Of a stretch of DNA of 64,000 bases, positions 34,630-45,010 are shown in pieces. The stretch comes from Diploptera punctata. Its lineage: Eukaryota > Arthropoda > Insecta > Blattodea > Blaberidae. The DNA is taken from NCBI GenBank assembly GCA_030220185.1, contig JASPKZ010003415.1:388501-452500 (forward strand), read 5' to 3'. Below the pieces are notes generated by a model. The model saw only the letters and a list, made by a program, of their open reading frames with translations. It was not told where the DNA came from and made no database searches. Position numbers and translations under genes: made by a program. Numbering within the stretch: position 1 is the first letter of the stretch; each line of letters opens with the position of its first letter.

Positions 34630-34850
34630 AAATATCCTGGAAGCTTCTTGTAGGAAAACGAGAGGAAAAACACCTAGTTGGTAGATCAATAATGATGTGG
34701 GAGAATAATATTAACTAGGATTTGAGAGAAGTAGATTATAAGGGGGTGATTGGAAAACATTAGTTTACGATAGTGATGTGAGAAGAGATTTTGTCCGTGC
34801 GGCCATGAACCTACTGCTTAGATAGCGCCAGTGAGTTAGTTAGTTATATA
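34630..34850 (+). pseudogene. LINE A 3' end
   Basis: SWKLLVGKREEKHLVGRSIM then a shifted NN.NxDLREVDY-like segment, the AAMNLLLR-like end and (GTTA)n. Confidence 0.75.
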
Positions 34851-35210
34851 GACCTATGTAAGGAAATAATACGTAGAATTTGTTTCGTGTATAATCCCAC
34901 TAAATTAAATAAATTTAAGAAATTTTCGATTGAAATAAAAAAGATTAATCAAACTACGTTAACAAAGAGTCAATATTAAGCCACTACTGATCAAAAGGTA
35001 CCTTATTGTCAGTATGTGTTTGTTTTAAAACTAAATTTCAATTATTTCCGACCTCACTACTCCGCTTCTCCCAAAACCTCTGTCAATCATTATTACCCTA
35101 TTATCGCTACTCCTGCTATACATTTCCTGTTACTGTTATAATATTATTGCAACTATTGATACACTATTACTATGAGATAAAAGTTAAAAATTAAAATGTA
35201 CCTGTTGGCA
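34851..35210. other. No recognisable feature
   Basis: AT-rich; no motif. Confidence 0.4.
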
Positions 35211-35256
35211 GGTGCCGTCGTCCTCAACCACGTTAAAATGATGTATATACAATATT

Positions 35257-35299
35257 AACTGAAGGCCTTTTGGAAGTTAACTTTCATCATCAGCAGGTT
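35257..35299 (-). ncRNA. Hammerhead-ribozyme-like motif, decayed copy
   Basis: Core CTGATGA intact, but the GAAA strand reads AAAA and the base at the cleavage position is T, not C. Expected inactive. Confidence 0.5.
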
Positions 35300-35365
35300 G
35301 AGCTTCTGCTACTAGTTGTTGTTGTTTACGACGATGTAGATTCCAAGTGTTGCTACTACAACATT

Positions 35366-35408
35366 AACTGGAGGCCTTTCGGAAGTTAACTTCCATCAAC
35401 AGCAGGTT
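35366..35408 (-). ncRNA. Hammerhead-ribozyme-like motif, one core change
   Basis: Stem II GGAAG-TTAA-CTTCC is perfect; GAAA and AGGCCTC are intact. The first core strand reads CTGTTGA instead of CTGATGA. Confidence 0.55.
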
Positions 35409-35520
35409 GAGCTTTTACTACTAGTTGTTCTTGTTTACGACGATGCAGACTTCAAGTGTTGCTGCTACAAAAACTTGGAGTCTAATCGTCGTGAACAACA
35501 ACAACTAGTAGCAGAAGCTC

Positions 35521-35565
35521 AACCTGCTGATGATGGAGGTTAACTTCCGAAAGGCCTCCAGTTAA
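35521..35565 (+). ncRNA. Hammerhead-ribozyme-like motif, all core bases present
   Basis: Stem I AACCTG against CAGTT (one bulge), core CTGATGA at 35,527-35,533, one extra U, stem II GGAGG-TTAA-CTTCC, GAAA at 35,549-35,552, palindromic AGGCCT as a minimal stem III, C at 35,558 as the cleavage base. Such a short stem III usually works only as a dimer. The extra U before stem II departs from the canonical form. Confidence 0.65.
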
Positions 35566-35578
35566 TATTGTGTATACA

Positions 35579-36012
35579 TTATTTTAACAAAGTTAAGGAG
35601 ACGGCACCCTTCCAAGCTTCACTTTCCGGAACACTCATAACTTTGATAAAATTTGCATCTTTCATCAATTGCCGAATTTGAGGACCATCAAATATTCCGC
35701 CTTTTAACTTTTCCATACTGAGCTTAGGAAATTTTCTACAAATGTATTTGAAATGTTCTCCTTCCTTGTCCAACGCTTTGACGAATTGTTTTACCATACC
35801 TAACTTGATATGTAATGGTGGAAGAAAGATTTGTCTCTGCTTAGTAATGGCTTGTTTATTACTTTATCTTTACCGACAGTTAAGGACTTTCTCAAAGGCC
35901 ACACACCATGTTCCCAATTAAGTTGCTTTGCTCTACTATCCCACAAACAAATGAAGCAAGGGTATTTCGTGTAACCACATGTATTTGTACATGGAAACTT
36001 ATCCAGATACAC
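35579..36012 (-). pseudogene. Fragment of an uncharacterised cysteine-containing protein
   Basis: Two minus-strand frames make one sequence: DKFPCTNTCGYTKYPCFICL and WDSRAKQLNWEHGVWPLRKS, then after a single frameshift near 35,830, FLPPLHIKLGMVKQFVKALD, FKYICRKFPKLSMEKLKGGI and FDGPQIRQLMKDANFIKVM. The four cysteines could bind metal. I recall similar sequences as multi-copy uncharacterised proteins in arthropods, possibly transposon-borne; that is memory only. It stops abruptly at SEAWK, where the ribozyme-like array begins, so the array may have inserted into it. Confidence 0.6.
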
Positions 36013-36360
36013 GTTTTGAGTACTTTAATGTTGTCTGATAACTGAGATCACGGTCGATGTTCGGAGTGAGGGGCGCGAGAATGGGGATCACGTGATGTTT
36101 GTATGCACGAAAAAAATGCGCAGAAATCAAATCATGACTGGAAACATAAATGTTATTAGTAACAAGGCGTTTACTGTTTAAAATATAAGATACACAAAAA
36201 TCATAAAAACTAGAGCACATTCAGCACTTTCATGAATACATTCTTAAACTGTACACTTGAAAACATAGAAATTCGCAGAGATATCCAGGGCAACAAAAAA
36301 AATATTGTTTTTGTAGAGCAGTGTAATTCAAAGAGATGGATCATCTAAATTAGATATCGA
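36013..36360. other. No recognisable feature
   Basis: A 73-codon minus-strand frame has no motif and does not continue the neighbouring fragment. Confidence 0.4.
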
Positions 36361-36845
36361 AAAATAATAACAGAGGCAAAGAAAGTTATTGACATATTAA
36401 ATTATATTTTACGGAGTAGGGATATAATCAAGAGACTAAATTATTAATATATAACACAATTGTGAAGAGTATTTTATTTTATGGTGCGGAATCATTTGAA
36501 GCAAAAACACAGGAATAAATTATTACTCACAGAAATGGACTTTTTAAGAAGATCGGCAAGAATATCAAAATTAGACGAAATCAGAAATAATACAATACGA
36601 TAAATTATGAATGTAAGAAAGTATATTGTACAAGAGATTGAAGAAATCCAACTAAGATGGTATGGACATATAATGAGAAGGAGGGACACAGAAACAAACA
36701 AAGAACTATTGAAATGGATAACTCCTGGAAAAGGGAAACGTGGTAGACCAAAGCCTAGTGGATAAAGGGAATTCAAGACAACATAAAGAAGAGAAATTTG
36801 ACAGAAGCAGACACGCAAGACCGGGAAGAGTGGAAGAAAAAATAT
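36361..36845 (+). pseudogene. LINE C-terminal relic
   Basis: Broken frames encode a FYGAESFEAK-like segment, MDFLRRSARISKLDEIRNN, then LRWYGHIMRRRDTETNKELL and PGKGKRGRPKPS. Same class as 18,951-19,515 and 61,706-62,110. Confidence 0.7.
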
Positions 36846-37170
36846 ATATATTTTGGTTGAGGATACCTGTGTATATAACAGAAACTATCTTGAAGTTATT
36901 ATATATATATAACTTAATTTAACCTCTCACTTTATAGATAATTTATACATGTCACATGCTTATAATGGCACGACCTAGGGAGAGGGATTTTGAAGTATGC
37001 TTTACATATATATATATATACATTTTTCACCATAAAAGTACATCCCGAATGAGTGATCAACGCAATGACAAAGTTAGAATTCACAAATTATAATTTATCC
37101 TGAAAATAACAAAATTGAAATATCAGAAAACCATTCAATAAATACTGAAATATAATATTATTTTATCCAA
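36846..37170. other. No recognisable feature
   Basis: AT-rich, with short AT runs at 36,841, 36,900 and 37,008. Nothing else. Confidence 0.4.
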
Positions 37171-37740
37171 TTACAAGCAAATCAGAAAAATACAATTGTA
37201 AGTCAGATCAGGGCAGATCTTCAAGATATACAGCGCAACGACCAAATACATTTCTATTGAATCCGAGGCTACACTGATCAATACGGGAACGAAAGGGCAG
37301 ATTTCCTTGCAAAAATAGACTCAAAATCTCGAAAGAACAATATTATACGACCGAATACCTCTCTCGTTTTGCAGACAAAGGCTCCATCTACAATACACAA
37401 ACATCAACTCACAAAGGCCACCGAACAAATCTGTTCTTTCCGAACATCCATACAGGCAAGATACTAATCTAAATCCAACAATCATACGAACACAATTCCT
37501 CACAAACCATAGAAAATTAAAACGGTACGTACATAGAATGGAAAAGCAGCCTCACCGAAGTGCTCATGTTCTGAGGACAATCAAACTCATCTTCTACTTC
37601 ACTGCAAACTACAAGGACAATACAGACCAGCGCACATCAAGAACACCAACATACACAGTACTGCGAAAAGCGATAAAATGACACAAACAATCCACTTCAT
37701 AAATGAAATCTTCAAGACACTATAATAAACACTTTACGTT
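37171..37740 (+). pseudogene. LINE RNase H domain and C-terminal end
   Basis: Encodes DLQDIQRNDQIHFYWIRGYT then GNERADFLAK, the last RNase H motif of I- and Jockey-type LINEs. Downstream, in other frames, come CSCSEDNQTHLLLHCKLQ-like words, matching the terminal cysteine-rich segment of such elements. RNase H removes RNA from the RNA:DNA hybrid. This is a different LINE group from families A and B. Confidence 0.7.
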
Positions 37741-38068
37741 AATGGGACTAAAGTGAATAACTATAAAGCAATAACTTAAGCACAGTCCAGATACTGGCAC
37801 AAACACAGTACAATGGACTAATTTTTATATTTTTACACGCTTTATATTAGCTTGACCTGTATCTATATAACGCAATCTTTGAACACTATTTTCACCCACT
37901 TAAAAATATTGGATTGACTTGAATCTTTGTATACTTGTAAAGGACCCATGACAATACAATAATTTTTCATAATTTGTTTTCTAAATCCTGGCCAGAATCA
38001 TCAGAAAATCAAAAAAATAAAAACCGGTATAATAGGTAGCGGACTTATCAACATTTTAATAAATCGTT
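37741..38068. other. No recognisable feature
   Basis: AT-rich; no motif. Confidence 0.4.
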
Positions 38069-38156
38069 GTAAGAGCTCAGTTGGTAGAGCGGTGGACAGT
38101 AGTGGTATATAATTTCATTAATCCATAGGTCGCTGATTCAAATCCGGCCCGGAGGA
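38069..38156 (+). pseudogene. tRNA-Tyr pseudogene with intron
   Basis: AGCTCAGTTGGTAGAGCGG gives the D arm. The anticodon stem GTGGA/TCCAT brackets loop C-A-GTA-G, with Tyr anticodon GTA at 38,099-38,101 and an 18-base intron at 38,103-38,120 just after position 37, where tRNA-Tyr introns sit. The T arm GCTGA-TTCAAAT-CCGGC and the 3' acceptor half CCGGAGG plus A follow, then a T run. The 5' acceptor half does not pair and position 33 is A instead of T, so it is not functional. Confidence 0.75.
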
Positions 38157-38255
38157 CTTTTTTATAAGAGTATTATGCAATTAAATTTTCATGGGATTCC
38201 GGTTTATGACAATCAATTAAACTAAAAATAAAAAAAAATTATAATTAAAAAACTA

Positions 38256-38690
38256 GACAACACGCTTTATTAGAAAACCGAATTAAAATATAAAAAATAA
38301 TTAATAGTTTAAAAACTAAAACAATAAGCTTTATTAGAAAAACGAACTAAAAAATGAAAAATAATTTTACCAACAAAAGCGTGGGGTGCTTGTTATGGTT
38401 TTTACGTTTTCTTTTTAGAGGCTTTACTTTTACCAATATCTGTTTATTATCAAATATATTAATTGATATAGAGCACCCCACGTTTCTGATGGTGAAATTA
38501 TTTTCTTTTGTAGATAACTCTAGTTTTATTCTAGATGTGTTGGAGATGATTTTTTGTTGACCATTTTAATTTTATCCCAAGCGTGTTGGAAATTAAAATT
38601 ATTTTTCATTTTTAGTTAGGTTTTCTAATAAAGCGTGTTGATTTAGTTTTTTTAAACTATTATTTATTAAATATAGCATTTGAGTAAATA
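38256..38690. repeat. AT-rich inverted repeat with inner GC-box palindrome
   Basis: Outer arms of about 75 bp: AAGCTTTATTAGAAAAACGA and ATGAAAAATAATTTTA (38,300-38,370) against 38,592-38,672. Inner arms: AAGCGTGGGGTGCT (38,378) against AGCACCCCACGTTT (38,470). The left outer arm is itself duplicated (38,256 and 38,326). No transposase seen; class unknown. Confidence 0.7.
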
Positions 38691-39145
38691 CTCTGTGATA
38701 TACCCACAGAGTAAAACGCTGGTAATAGCAATTTGTTTAAAAAAATACTAAAGAGAATCTGTATTCAGGATTAATTAAGAATTTTAGTTACGGTCAATGA
38801 AAATCAATGCAATATTTACTCACAATATCCTTAGACGTACACAATAACGAAAGTTTTAAGTAGTGTTATTCGCAGCGTAAATTTAATAATTACTCTCGAG
38901 GTAGGAATGAAAGTGATTTGTTAATTAAAGCTGTTGAATTGGTTGCAGCCCTTCGCCTTGCTTCACCCCAAAAATTACAAACCCTTGCATTATAGTGTAT
39001 CTGAACCGTACATTATGTATTGACGGGAACACTTTACTTCAGTGGCGACCCTTTGCCTCATGAATATCAAAATTCGTGGAATCTAACATCGGTTTAACAA
39101 TGTTGGCACACCTTGCGGTGCCCAATATTCAGTGTGTTGAATATT
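38691..39145. other. No recognisable feature
   Basis: No motif or repeat partner found in the window. Confidence 0.4.
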
Positions 39146-39478
39146 TTTTGACAATCCTCAGCGTTCCTGAGTACAATTCATGAGGTCCCAGGTTAGATTC
39201 ACGGTCAGACCATAGAAATCTTTTCTTAAAGGAAATTATTCCTATAGTTTCCCATGGTCTGGAATTTAGATAAAGGACTTCTCTGGCGCTTCATTTTTAT
39301 TTATCACTCATCATATCTTCGGGGTAACGAAATTTCCGCCTTCCAGGTGCCCCAACCTAAGACATATATTACAATTTCACTAATACCAGGAGAAAAAGCC
39401 AGAAATATCATATAAGGCAACCTGGTGGCATTGGATAAAAAAATCAAATTTACATTTCTTCTCCAGTCTTCTCTAGAA
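39146..39478 (+). mobile_element. SINE family D, diverged
   Basis: Shares ACAATTCATGAGGTCCCAGG, TCTCTGGCGCTTCATTTTTA and CGCCTTCCAGGTGCCCCAAC with 17,016-17,275. Confidence 0.7.
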
Positions 39479-39479
39479 A

Positions 39480-39560
39480 ACATTAGCTCAGGATAGGGAT
39501 GTGTGGAGAGATTTTGTTCCGCGGCCATGAACATACGAGTTCTAGTAGGTTAGTTTAGTT
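39480..39560 (+). pseudogene. LINE A 3' terminus
   Basis: TTAGCTCAGGATAGGGATGT to GCGGCCATGAAC and a GTTAGTTTAGTT tail: the last 80 bp of family A only. Confidence 0.7.
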
Positions 39561-40195
39561 AATTAATATTCTTGTCTATTCTTCTTTGTGTCATTGTTGT
39601 TATATTATGGTTCAAAATAACGTTTGATCTCTCACTTCCACCTCGCTGGCAGCAGTCATTACAAAACTTTCTTCATTAGTAATTCTTCGATCATTCTTTT
39701 TACATGGCCGTACCATTGCAGTAGTTTTGTTGTACTGTACATAACCCAATATAAAATGTTTACTCTTATTTTAGTTTATATTAGCCTTAATTTTTCTAAC
39801 CTTGTCCCAATTTTGTATTAAAGCTGATTTTCTCAAAAAGTCAATTTCCATAGATAATAATTAGTTTGTTTGAAACTTAAACTGTCTAGTTCCTAACCCA
39901 TATCTCACTATGTTTCTTACAATTGTCTTAGAATTTTCTATTTATTTTCTTTTTTGTATATTGCTTTTCTAAAGAACGCTTCTTAAAGTCGTTATTGTTC
40001 ATTTTGTCATAGTATTCTCATTTTAATTTTACAATCTTCACTACCACCTTTGGAAATTATAACTTTTAACTACTTCTAATTTTGAAATATAAAAAAATAG
40101 CATCAGTCTCACAATTTTAGCAAATTCCAAGGGAATGAAGCAATTGAGGTTGTTCTTATGAAACAAATTAAAAAAATATATATTAGAGATCTTCA
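39561..40195. other. No recognisable feature
   Basis: 39,600-39,900 weakly resembles a minus-strand LINE C-terminus, but no motif is clear enough to call. Confidence 0.35.
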
Positions 40196-40320
40196 CTGAT
40201 CCTATCTAGTAGACAGCAAAAATGACCACGATCAATATATATATGAGAAGAATAGAACAATAAATGCCTGAGTCATGATTTGAATCCGAGTTTATATATT
40301 TATATATACACACACAGGGT
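40196..40320 (-). repeat. Repeat family T relic
   Basis: TATCTAGTAGACAGC, an AT run, AATAAATGCCTGAG and GATTTGAATCC: half of the T unit with a B box on the minus strand. Confidence 0.5.
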
Positions 40321-40359
40321 GTCCCATTCAAACCTCCCACATTTTAATTAAACATATAT

Positions 40360-40695
40360 ATATGCCCACGATTGTGGTCTCGAGGTAGCCTTGCAGCCTT
40401 GTCACGCAGCGAGCCCGGGTTCGATCTCCGGTAGGGACAGTTTTTCGGGGTGAGGTTTTTATCGGAGTTTTTCCTCACCTGTAAGACAAATGTCAGGAAA
40501 ACTTTAAGGTCCAAACGGTCCCCGAAATCATATGGCCATCATCATCATCCTTATCATTATCATCATCCTTCACCGGTGTGGAAAGCAACGGGAAGCTACC
40601 ACACTTACAATTTTGCCTAGTAAAGCTGCAAAGTATAGCATGGAAATGCTATGACTGCAGTGAAAGACCTGCCCTCGGACAGAATTACTATGGAT

Positions 40696-40697
<2 letters not shown>
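40360..40697 (+). mobile_element. SINE family A, full length
   Basis: Head ATTGTGGTCTCGAGGTAGCC with GGTTCGATCTCCGG, body GTAAGACAAATGTCAGGAAA and 3' end TACTATGGATGGA followed by (AT)n. Confidence 0.85.
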
Positions 40698-40728
<31 letters not shown>

Positions 40729-40729
<1 letters not shown>

Positions 40730-41397
40730 CCGTTCACATTCTAGCGGGTGAAAGTTTTGTTTTATCGAAACTAAACTTGGCATTTAGCAATCAATTTAAA
40801 AAGTCGAGTTCGTTAAACAGTAAATTCAAACAATTAGGTGTATGAGTACGAAATTTTAAAAATAGCTCTAGCGGTAGGAATATTTGATGTTTCATAACGA
40901 AACTGAGTTTACGTAATTGAAATAAAACGAAGAAGGTATTCTCAAAACTATCTGCAATGTCCGACCATTAGAAATTGAGGTTAACCTGAAATCCGAAAGT
41001 AAAATAGTTCTTTGTCATCCGACATTTGAATCGGTTAAATCACAAACCCCTCATGTCCACATTTTTGTCAAAATGAGTTAGTTGATGGTGAATTATATAT
41101 CTGTGAAAGTTGTGGCATTGATTGTGGCTCAAACCTCAAGTCCACATAACGGCTATATTGTAGTACAGGGTTGGGATTTTAACGTCCTGTTCAGAAACTC
41201 CTCATATCCATTGACATGAAGTGTTTCTACTGCAAAAATATTTGTTATAACCAAAGGTTACCTTCCTGGTTAAGTATTTTATATTCATATGTTGTCTCTC
41301 TGACTACTGAACAATTGATACACAATAATCTGCATTAACATATATTTGTGGTCTGGTTAAGTACTAGCTCTTCGAAATTACCTTCTAATTATAATTT
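40729..41397. other. No recognisable gene
   Basis: 40,735-40,850 resembles 53,985-54,060 (ATCGAAACTAAACTTGGCAT against ATCGGAACCAAACTCGGCAT), so it is a shared repeat. 41,163 has an isolated TACAGGGTTGGGAT end. Nothing else. Confidence 0.4.
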
Positions 41398-41900
41398 CTA
41401 TAATAACTAATTAGTTAATTCACTGGCTCTATCGAACATGCAGGCTCATGGCCGCGCGGACATAAGCTACCCATACATCCTTATCCTGAATTAATGTTTT
41501 CCAATCATCCCCTGTATAATTGACTTCTCTCAAATCATGGATAATGTTATTCTCCCACCTCATTATTGGTCTACAAACTGGGAGTTTTCCCTCTAGTTTT
41601 CCTACAAGAAGCTTCCATGCACCTTTTCCATCCCCCATACGTGCCACATGTCCTGCCCGTCGCAGTCTACGAGGCTTAACTGTTCTTATTATATCTGGCT
41701 TCCTATACATAACATGTAGCTCACTATTATGTAGTTTTCTCCATTCGCCTGTCTGTTCATTTCTTTTTGACCCAAACATGTTCCTATGAACTTTATTCTC
41801 AAATACTCGTAATCTTCTTTGCTCCTTTAAAGTAAGAGTCTATGTTTCGCATCCATATAATATAACTGGAAGAATAACTGATTTATGTATTTCATTTCTA
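41398..41900 (-). pseudogene. LINE A C-terminal region and 3' end
   Basis: Open for 116 codons on the minus strand (41,779-41,429): NEQTGEWRKLHNSELHVMYR, RLRRAGHVARMGDGKGAWKL, MRWENNIIHDLREVNYTGDD and AYVRAAMSLHVR, ending in a stop. Above 41,779 the frame is lost, but the LRVFENKV-equivalent DNA continues to about 41,900. Confidence 0.85.
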
Positions 41901-42779
41901 TAATATCACTTAATAATATGTTTCATGAGGACACAGTACCACCTAAAAAAGAGGAAGAAAGGCGTTCGCAGCAAACGAAAATGTGATGTCATAAAGGAAG
42001 CAAGAGTGAGAAATACGAAATACATAAACCACAAGGGTAAATAGAAGAAACGTTTGGAAAATCAACTGATAGAATAGCATAGCCTGAATAGGATTGTGAA
42101 GTAGTATATATTTTAAATAGTAAATGAATTGACATAAAAATAACATTTGTAATAAAAATCAGTCATTTGACTTAAAACCCCTTATGCCCATCATTTGGAG
42201 CAGTTATATATATTATTTTTTCGGTTCCTATAACAGATACACATGGTATTTTGTGTCTGGGTGTACATAATCTATAGTACTATTTGTCTTATTTTTTTCT
42301 ATTTACAATAATAGTTTTTATCTCCTTTCTGAACAGTTTATAATGTTGGACATGAGGGGTTTCTGACTTAACCGATTAATTTTTAATTAAGGTGGTATTA
42401 AAAATTGAGTACCTCCAATTTAACAAAATAAATATATATTGCGTAAACCAGCATAATTGAACCATAAATTCGACTTCCTGAGGATTTCACTTCGTTTACG
42501 CAGTTTACATTTTAGTCTTGAGTTTACCTCTGTAGCTAAATAATAATTAGATTTTTTCATGTTAACAGTCAAGCACCATTTTGTGGTGTGATTTGTAAAC
42601 ATCATCGCTTGCCACAAATAGCTTACAGGCTATCCTTATATAAAGGATTCAAGGTTAAATCTTTAGGTTATCAGAAATAAGTATTTCGATTAACAAAAAT
42701 AAGTTCCTAAACGAAATTGTTCAAACATAAAAAGTACAACATTTGTGGCTATTATAATTCAAATAATAGTCTATGAATT
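41901..42779. other. No recognisable gene
   Basis: 41,930-42,060 encodes a basic patch on the plus strand (KKRKKGVRSKRKCDVIKEAR) with stops soon after; I cannot assign it. The rest is AT-rich. Confidence 0.35.
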
Positions 42780-42886
42780 AAGCTACCACACCTACACAAT
42801 TCCCTAGTAAAGCTGCAAGCATAACATGAAAATGCCATGATTGCAGTGAAGGACCTGCCTTCGGTAGAATTACTATGGATGGAGTC
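42780..42886 (+). mobile_element. SINE A 3' fragment
   Basis: AGCTACCACACCTACACAAT to TACTATGGATGGA. Confidence 0.8.
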
Positions 42887-43599
42887 TATGAATGTTGTAA
42901 CTGAAACAAGCGACTATTTACAGTACTACATATAGGCCGACATGTTTCTCTGTTATATTTGGTGCTATCGATATTTTACGTTTATTCATGTTTCCGCCAT
43001 ATACTAGTTCCGGTGATTATTCCCAGGCATAACAACAATTATATATAGTAGATTCTACAGAAAATGTAAAAATATAAGAATGGTGTAAAATCATGTTCGC
43101 TAACATTTCGAATTTAACACAGACGAAAGTTATTATTTTCGTTCTTAGCGTACTTACGTAAGTTAGTTGTATTTTTGTATCCAAAATTAATAGCTACCAA
43201 TATCTTCCAACGTTACATAATGTTAGTATGATATGTGTGTTTTCGTATTTAAATTTTTCATTCAGTTTTCTCGAAGTGTCTGTACTTTTTTTACAACAAA
43301 TCCACATGTAAATTATGTACCAAACATTGTTATACACAAACTACTACAACAATGTATGCATATTTTAATATCCGTGTTCGAATTACTGTAGACTGTAATT
43401 TTCAATGAAATCTACGAAAAATGTTTTAGTATTGAAAATATCCATGTCCTTAAAAGTCAACTCATTCGGAGATAAATCTCCTGTATTCTTAATATTTTCC
43501 TCCATCAATATTAAACTATTTCCTAAATACTTGAACTTTGAAATCCTGCTCGATTACTGTATTTATTATTTTCAATCCTCGTCTTCGAAGTCTTGGTCG
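42887..43599. other. No recognisable feature
   Basis: AT-rich. 43,405-43,600 holds a weak minus-strand LINE A-like linker at most. Confidence 0.35.
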
Positions 43600-43720
43600 T
43601 CATCTTAACTAACTCACTGGCACTAACGAGATTCATGGCCGCGCGGACATAACCTATCCACACATCCCTATGCTGAGCTAATATTTTCCAAACATCCCAT
43701 GTATAATCAGCTTCCCCCCC
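43600..43720 (-). pseudogene. LINE A 3' terminus
   Basis: TAACTCACTGGCACTAACGA through GGCCGCGCGGACATAACC to CCATGTATAATCAGCTTCC, then a poly-C run. Confidence 0.75.
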
Positions 43721-43748
43721 CCCCTTCGTCAATCCAGTACCATAATAA

Positions 43749-44211
43749 CACTAGTGAACATGATTTTTGTCTCATGAGTACCAATGGTGTGCTTAATGCA
43801 GTTTTTTATCATGTTTTCAAATATGTATTTGGAATTTCACCATCACCCACAGTTTTTTTATTTCAGTTTAAATTAATGGATTTAAATAATTATTTTGTTT
43901 TAATGAACCTAGATTTCTAGGCAAATGGAATCCTAATATGCTGGCCGATTATTGTTGGACCATCAAGAGCGATGCTCCACAGGCGAAATATAACATAAAA
44001 TCGTTATTTCTTACTTTCTGGGTGAGTCCGAATGTTCGAATATTGTGTAGTTACGAATGTAGAAAATATTAAAGTGTTTGCGTCTCTAGGAAACCTTGCG
44101 TGATGGAGAAAAACCGATATCATATTTGAATTGAGGGAAACAAAATACATCTGAATCACATGTTTTTCTTTCTGAGACAAAAAAAAGTTTATTTTTTTTT
44201 TTTGCTCAGCG
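43749..44211 (+). mobile_element. Small TIR element (family M), copy 2
   Basis: 463 bp, ends CACTAG and CTCAGCG, with the internal TTTTTGTCTCATGAGTACC and GATTATTGTTGGACCATCAA of copies 1 and 3. Flanks are TAA left and TTA right, so the target duplication is imperfect. The inner part has a deletion relative to copy 1. Confidence 0.75.
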
Positions 44212-44234
44212 TTATTATTAATCAATATTGTCCA

Positions 44235-44405
44235 TCGCTGCGGTGTCTCGGGTACATAGCAGTACATAGTAGACCTAGGTTCGATTCCCGGTCATGACAT
44301 GCTTCCTGGGTGAGTGTCTTCGGACTTTTTTTTCTCATCTATAGAACAAATTTTGGCAAACGATAAGGCCCAAATAGTCCCCGAACGATCATTTGACCAT
44401 ATACA
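44235..44405 (+). mobile_element. SINE A-like head and leader, diverged
   Basis: CGCTGCGGTGTCTCGGGTAC, GGTTCGATTCCCGGTC and CAAATAGTCCCCGAA. The 3' half is missing. Confidence 0.6.
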
Positions 44406-44691
44406 TATTATATTCGCCTTTTTAAAGTAAGGATATGTGAATCAATTGTTTATTTTGTCTTAAATATCCGTGTTGTCCGGGAGGTGGCTCTAGCATTAAA
44501 TTTATCACTCATCCAGGGAAGGCTTCCAATGTCCTTGTGTGGTCAAAGCAATGAGTGTATGATACAGAGTCTAAATCCTCTTCTGACAGGACATGTACTT
44601 GTAATGTCCTTGTGGCGTGGGGCATGTACTTACAAAAACAGAGGTTAAATTAAGGTAAAGGGAGAGATAATGGTGCTGATTATTTATTAGT

Positions 44692-45010
44692 CGACCGCGG
44701 TTGGCTAGTGGTTATGTTCCTTGCCTCTAATTGTAAGGGACGCGGGTTCATACCCGGCCGTAGTCGATGGATTTTTAAGATGGAAAAATCCAAGGGACAA
44801 GTCTTCCGGGAGGGACTTTAAGCCGTGGTTCCGTAAAAGAACCATAAGCCTGAATAAAAATTCCTCTGTGTAAAATTTACCGACCATTTCCCATCTAATA
44901 ATACCTTAATTACCCACTAGATGTCTCATCAAGGCGCTAGGCCGACCTCCTCCTACCACTTGCTGACATCTATGGTTAAATGAGCGTAACCGAATTAACC
45001 TGGTCAATGT
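44692..45010 (+). mobile_element. SINE family C
   Basis: Head GGTTGGCTAGTGGTTATGTT (A box) and CGGGTTCATACCCGG (B box). The body has GGGAGGGACTTTAAGCCGTG, AAAATTTACCGACC and CTAGATGTCTCATC, ending GACATCTATGGTTAAATGAG. Confidence 0.85.

Larger units (their letters stand above)
35211..35610. repeat. Palindromic array with three hammerhead-like units
   Basis: Two units on the minus strand in tandem (period about 109 bp, 35,256 and 35,364) and one on the plus strand. The outer edges pair too: GGTGCCGTC at 35,211 with GACGGCACC at 35,601. Each unit has AGTAGCAGAAGCTCAACCTG followed by the ribozyme-like core. Resembles Penelope pseudo-LTRs or a short retrozyme-type repeat. I see no coding sequence for either. 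Confidence 0.7.

Noticed and set aside
40312..40350. CAGGGTGTCCCATTC, another possible transposon end
   Set aside because: No partner and no interior; a SINE follows at once.
41930..42060. Basic coding-like patch KKRKKGVRSKRK
   Set aside because: Too short, soon interrupted, and no family recognised.
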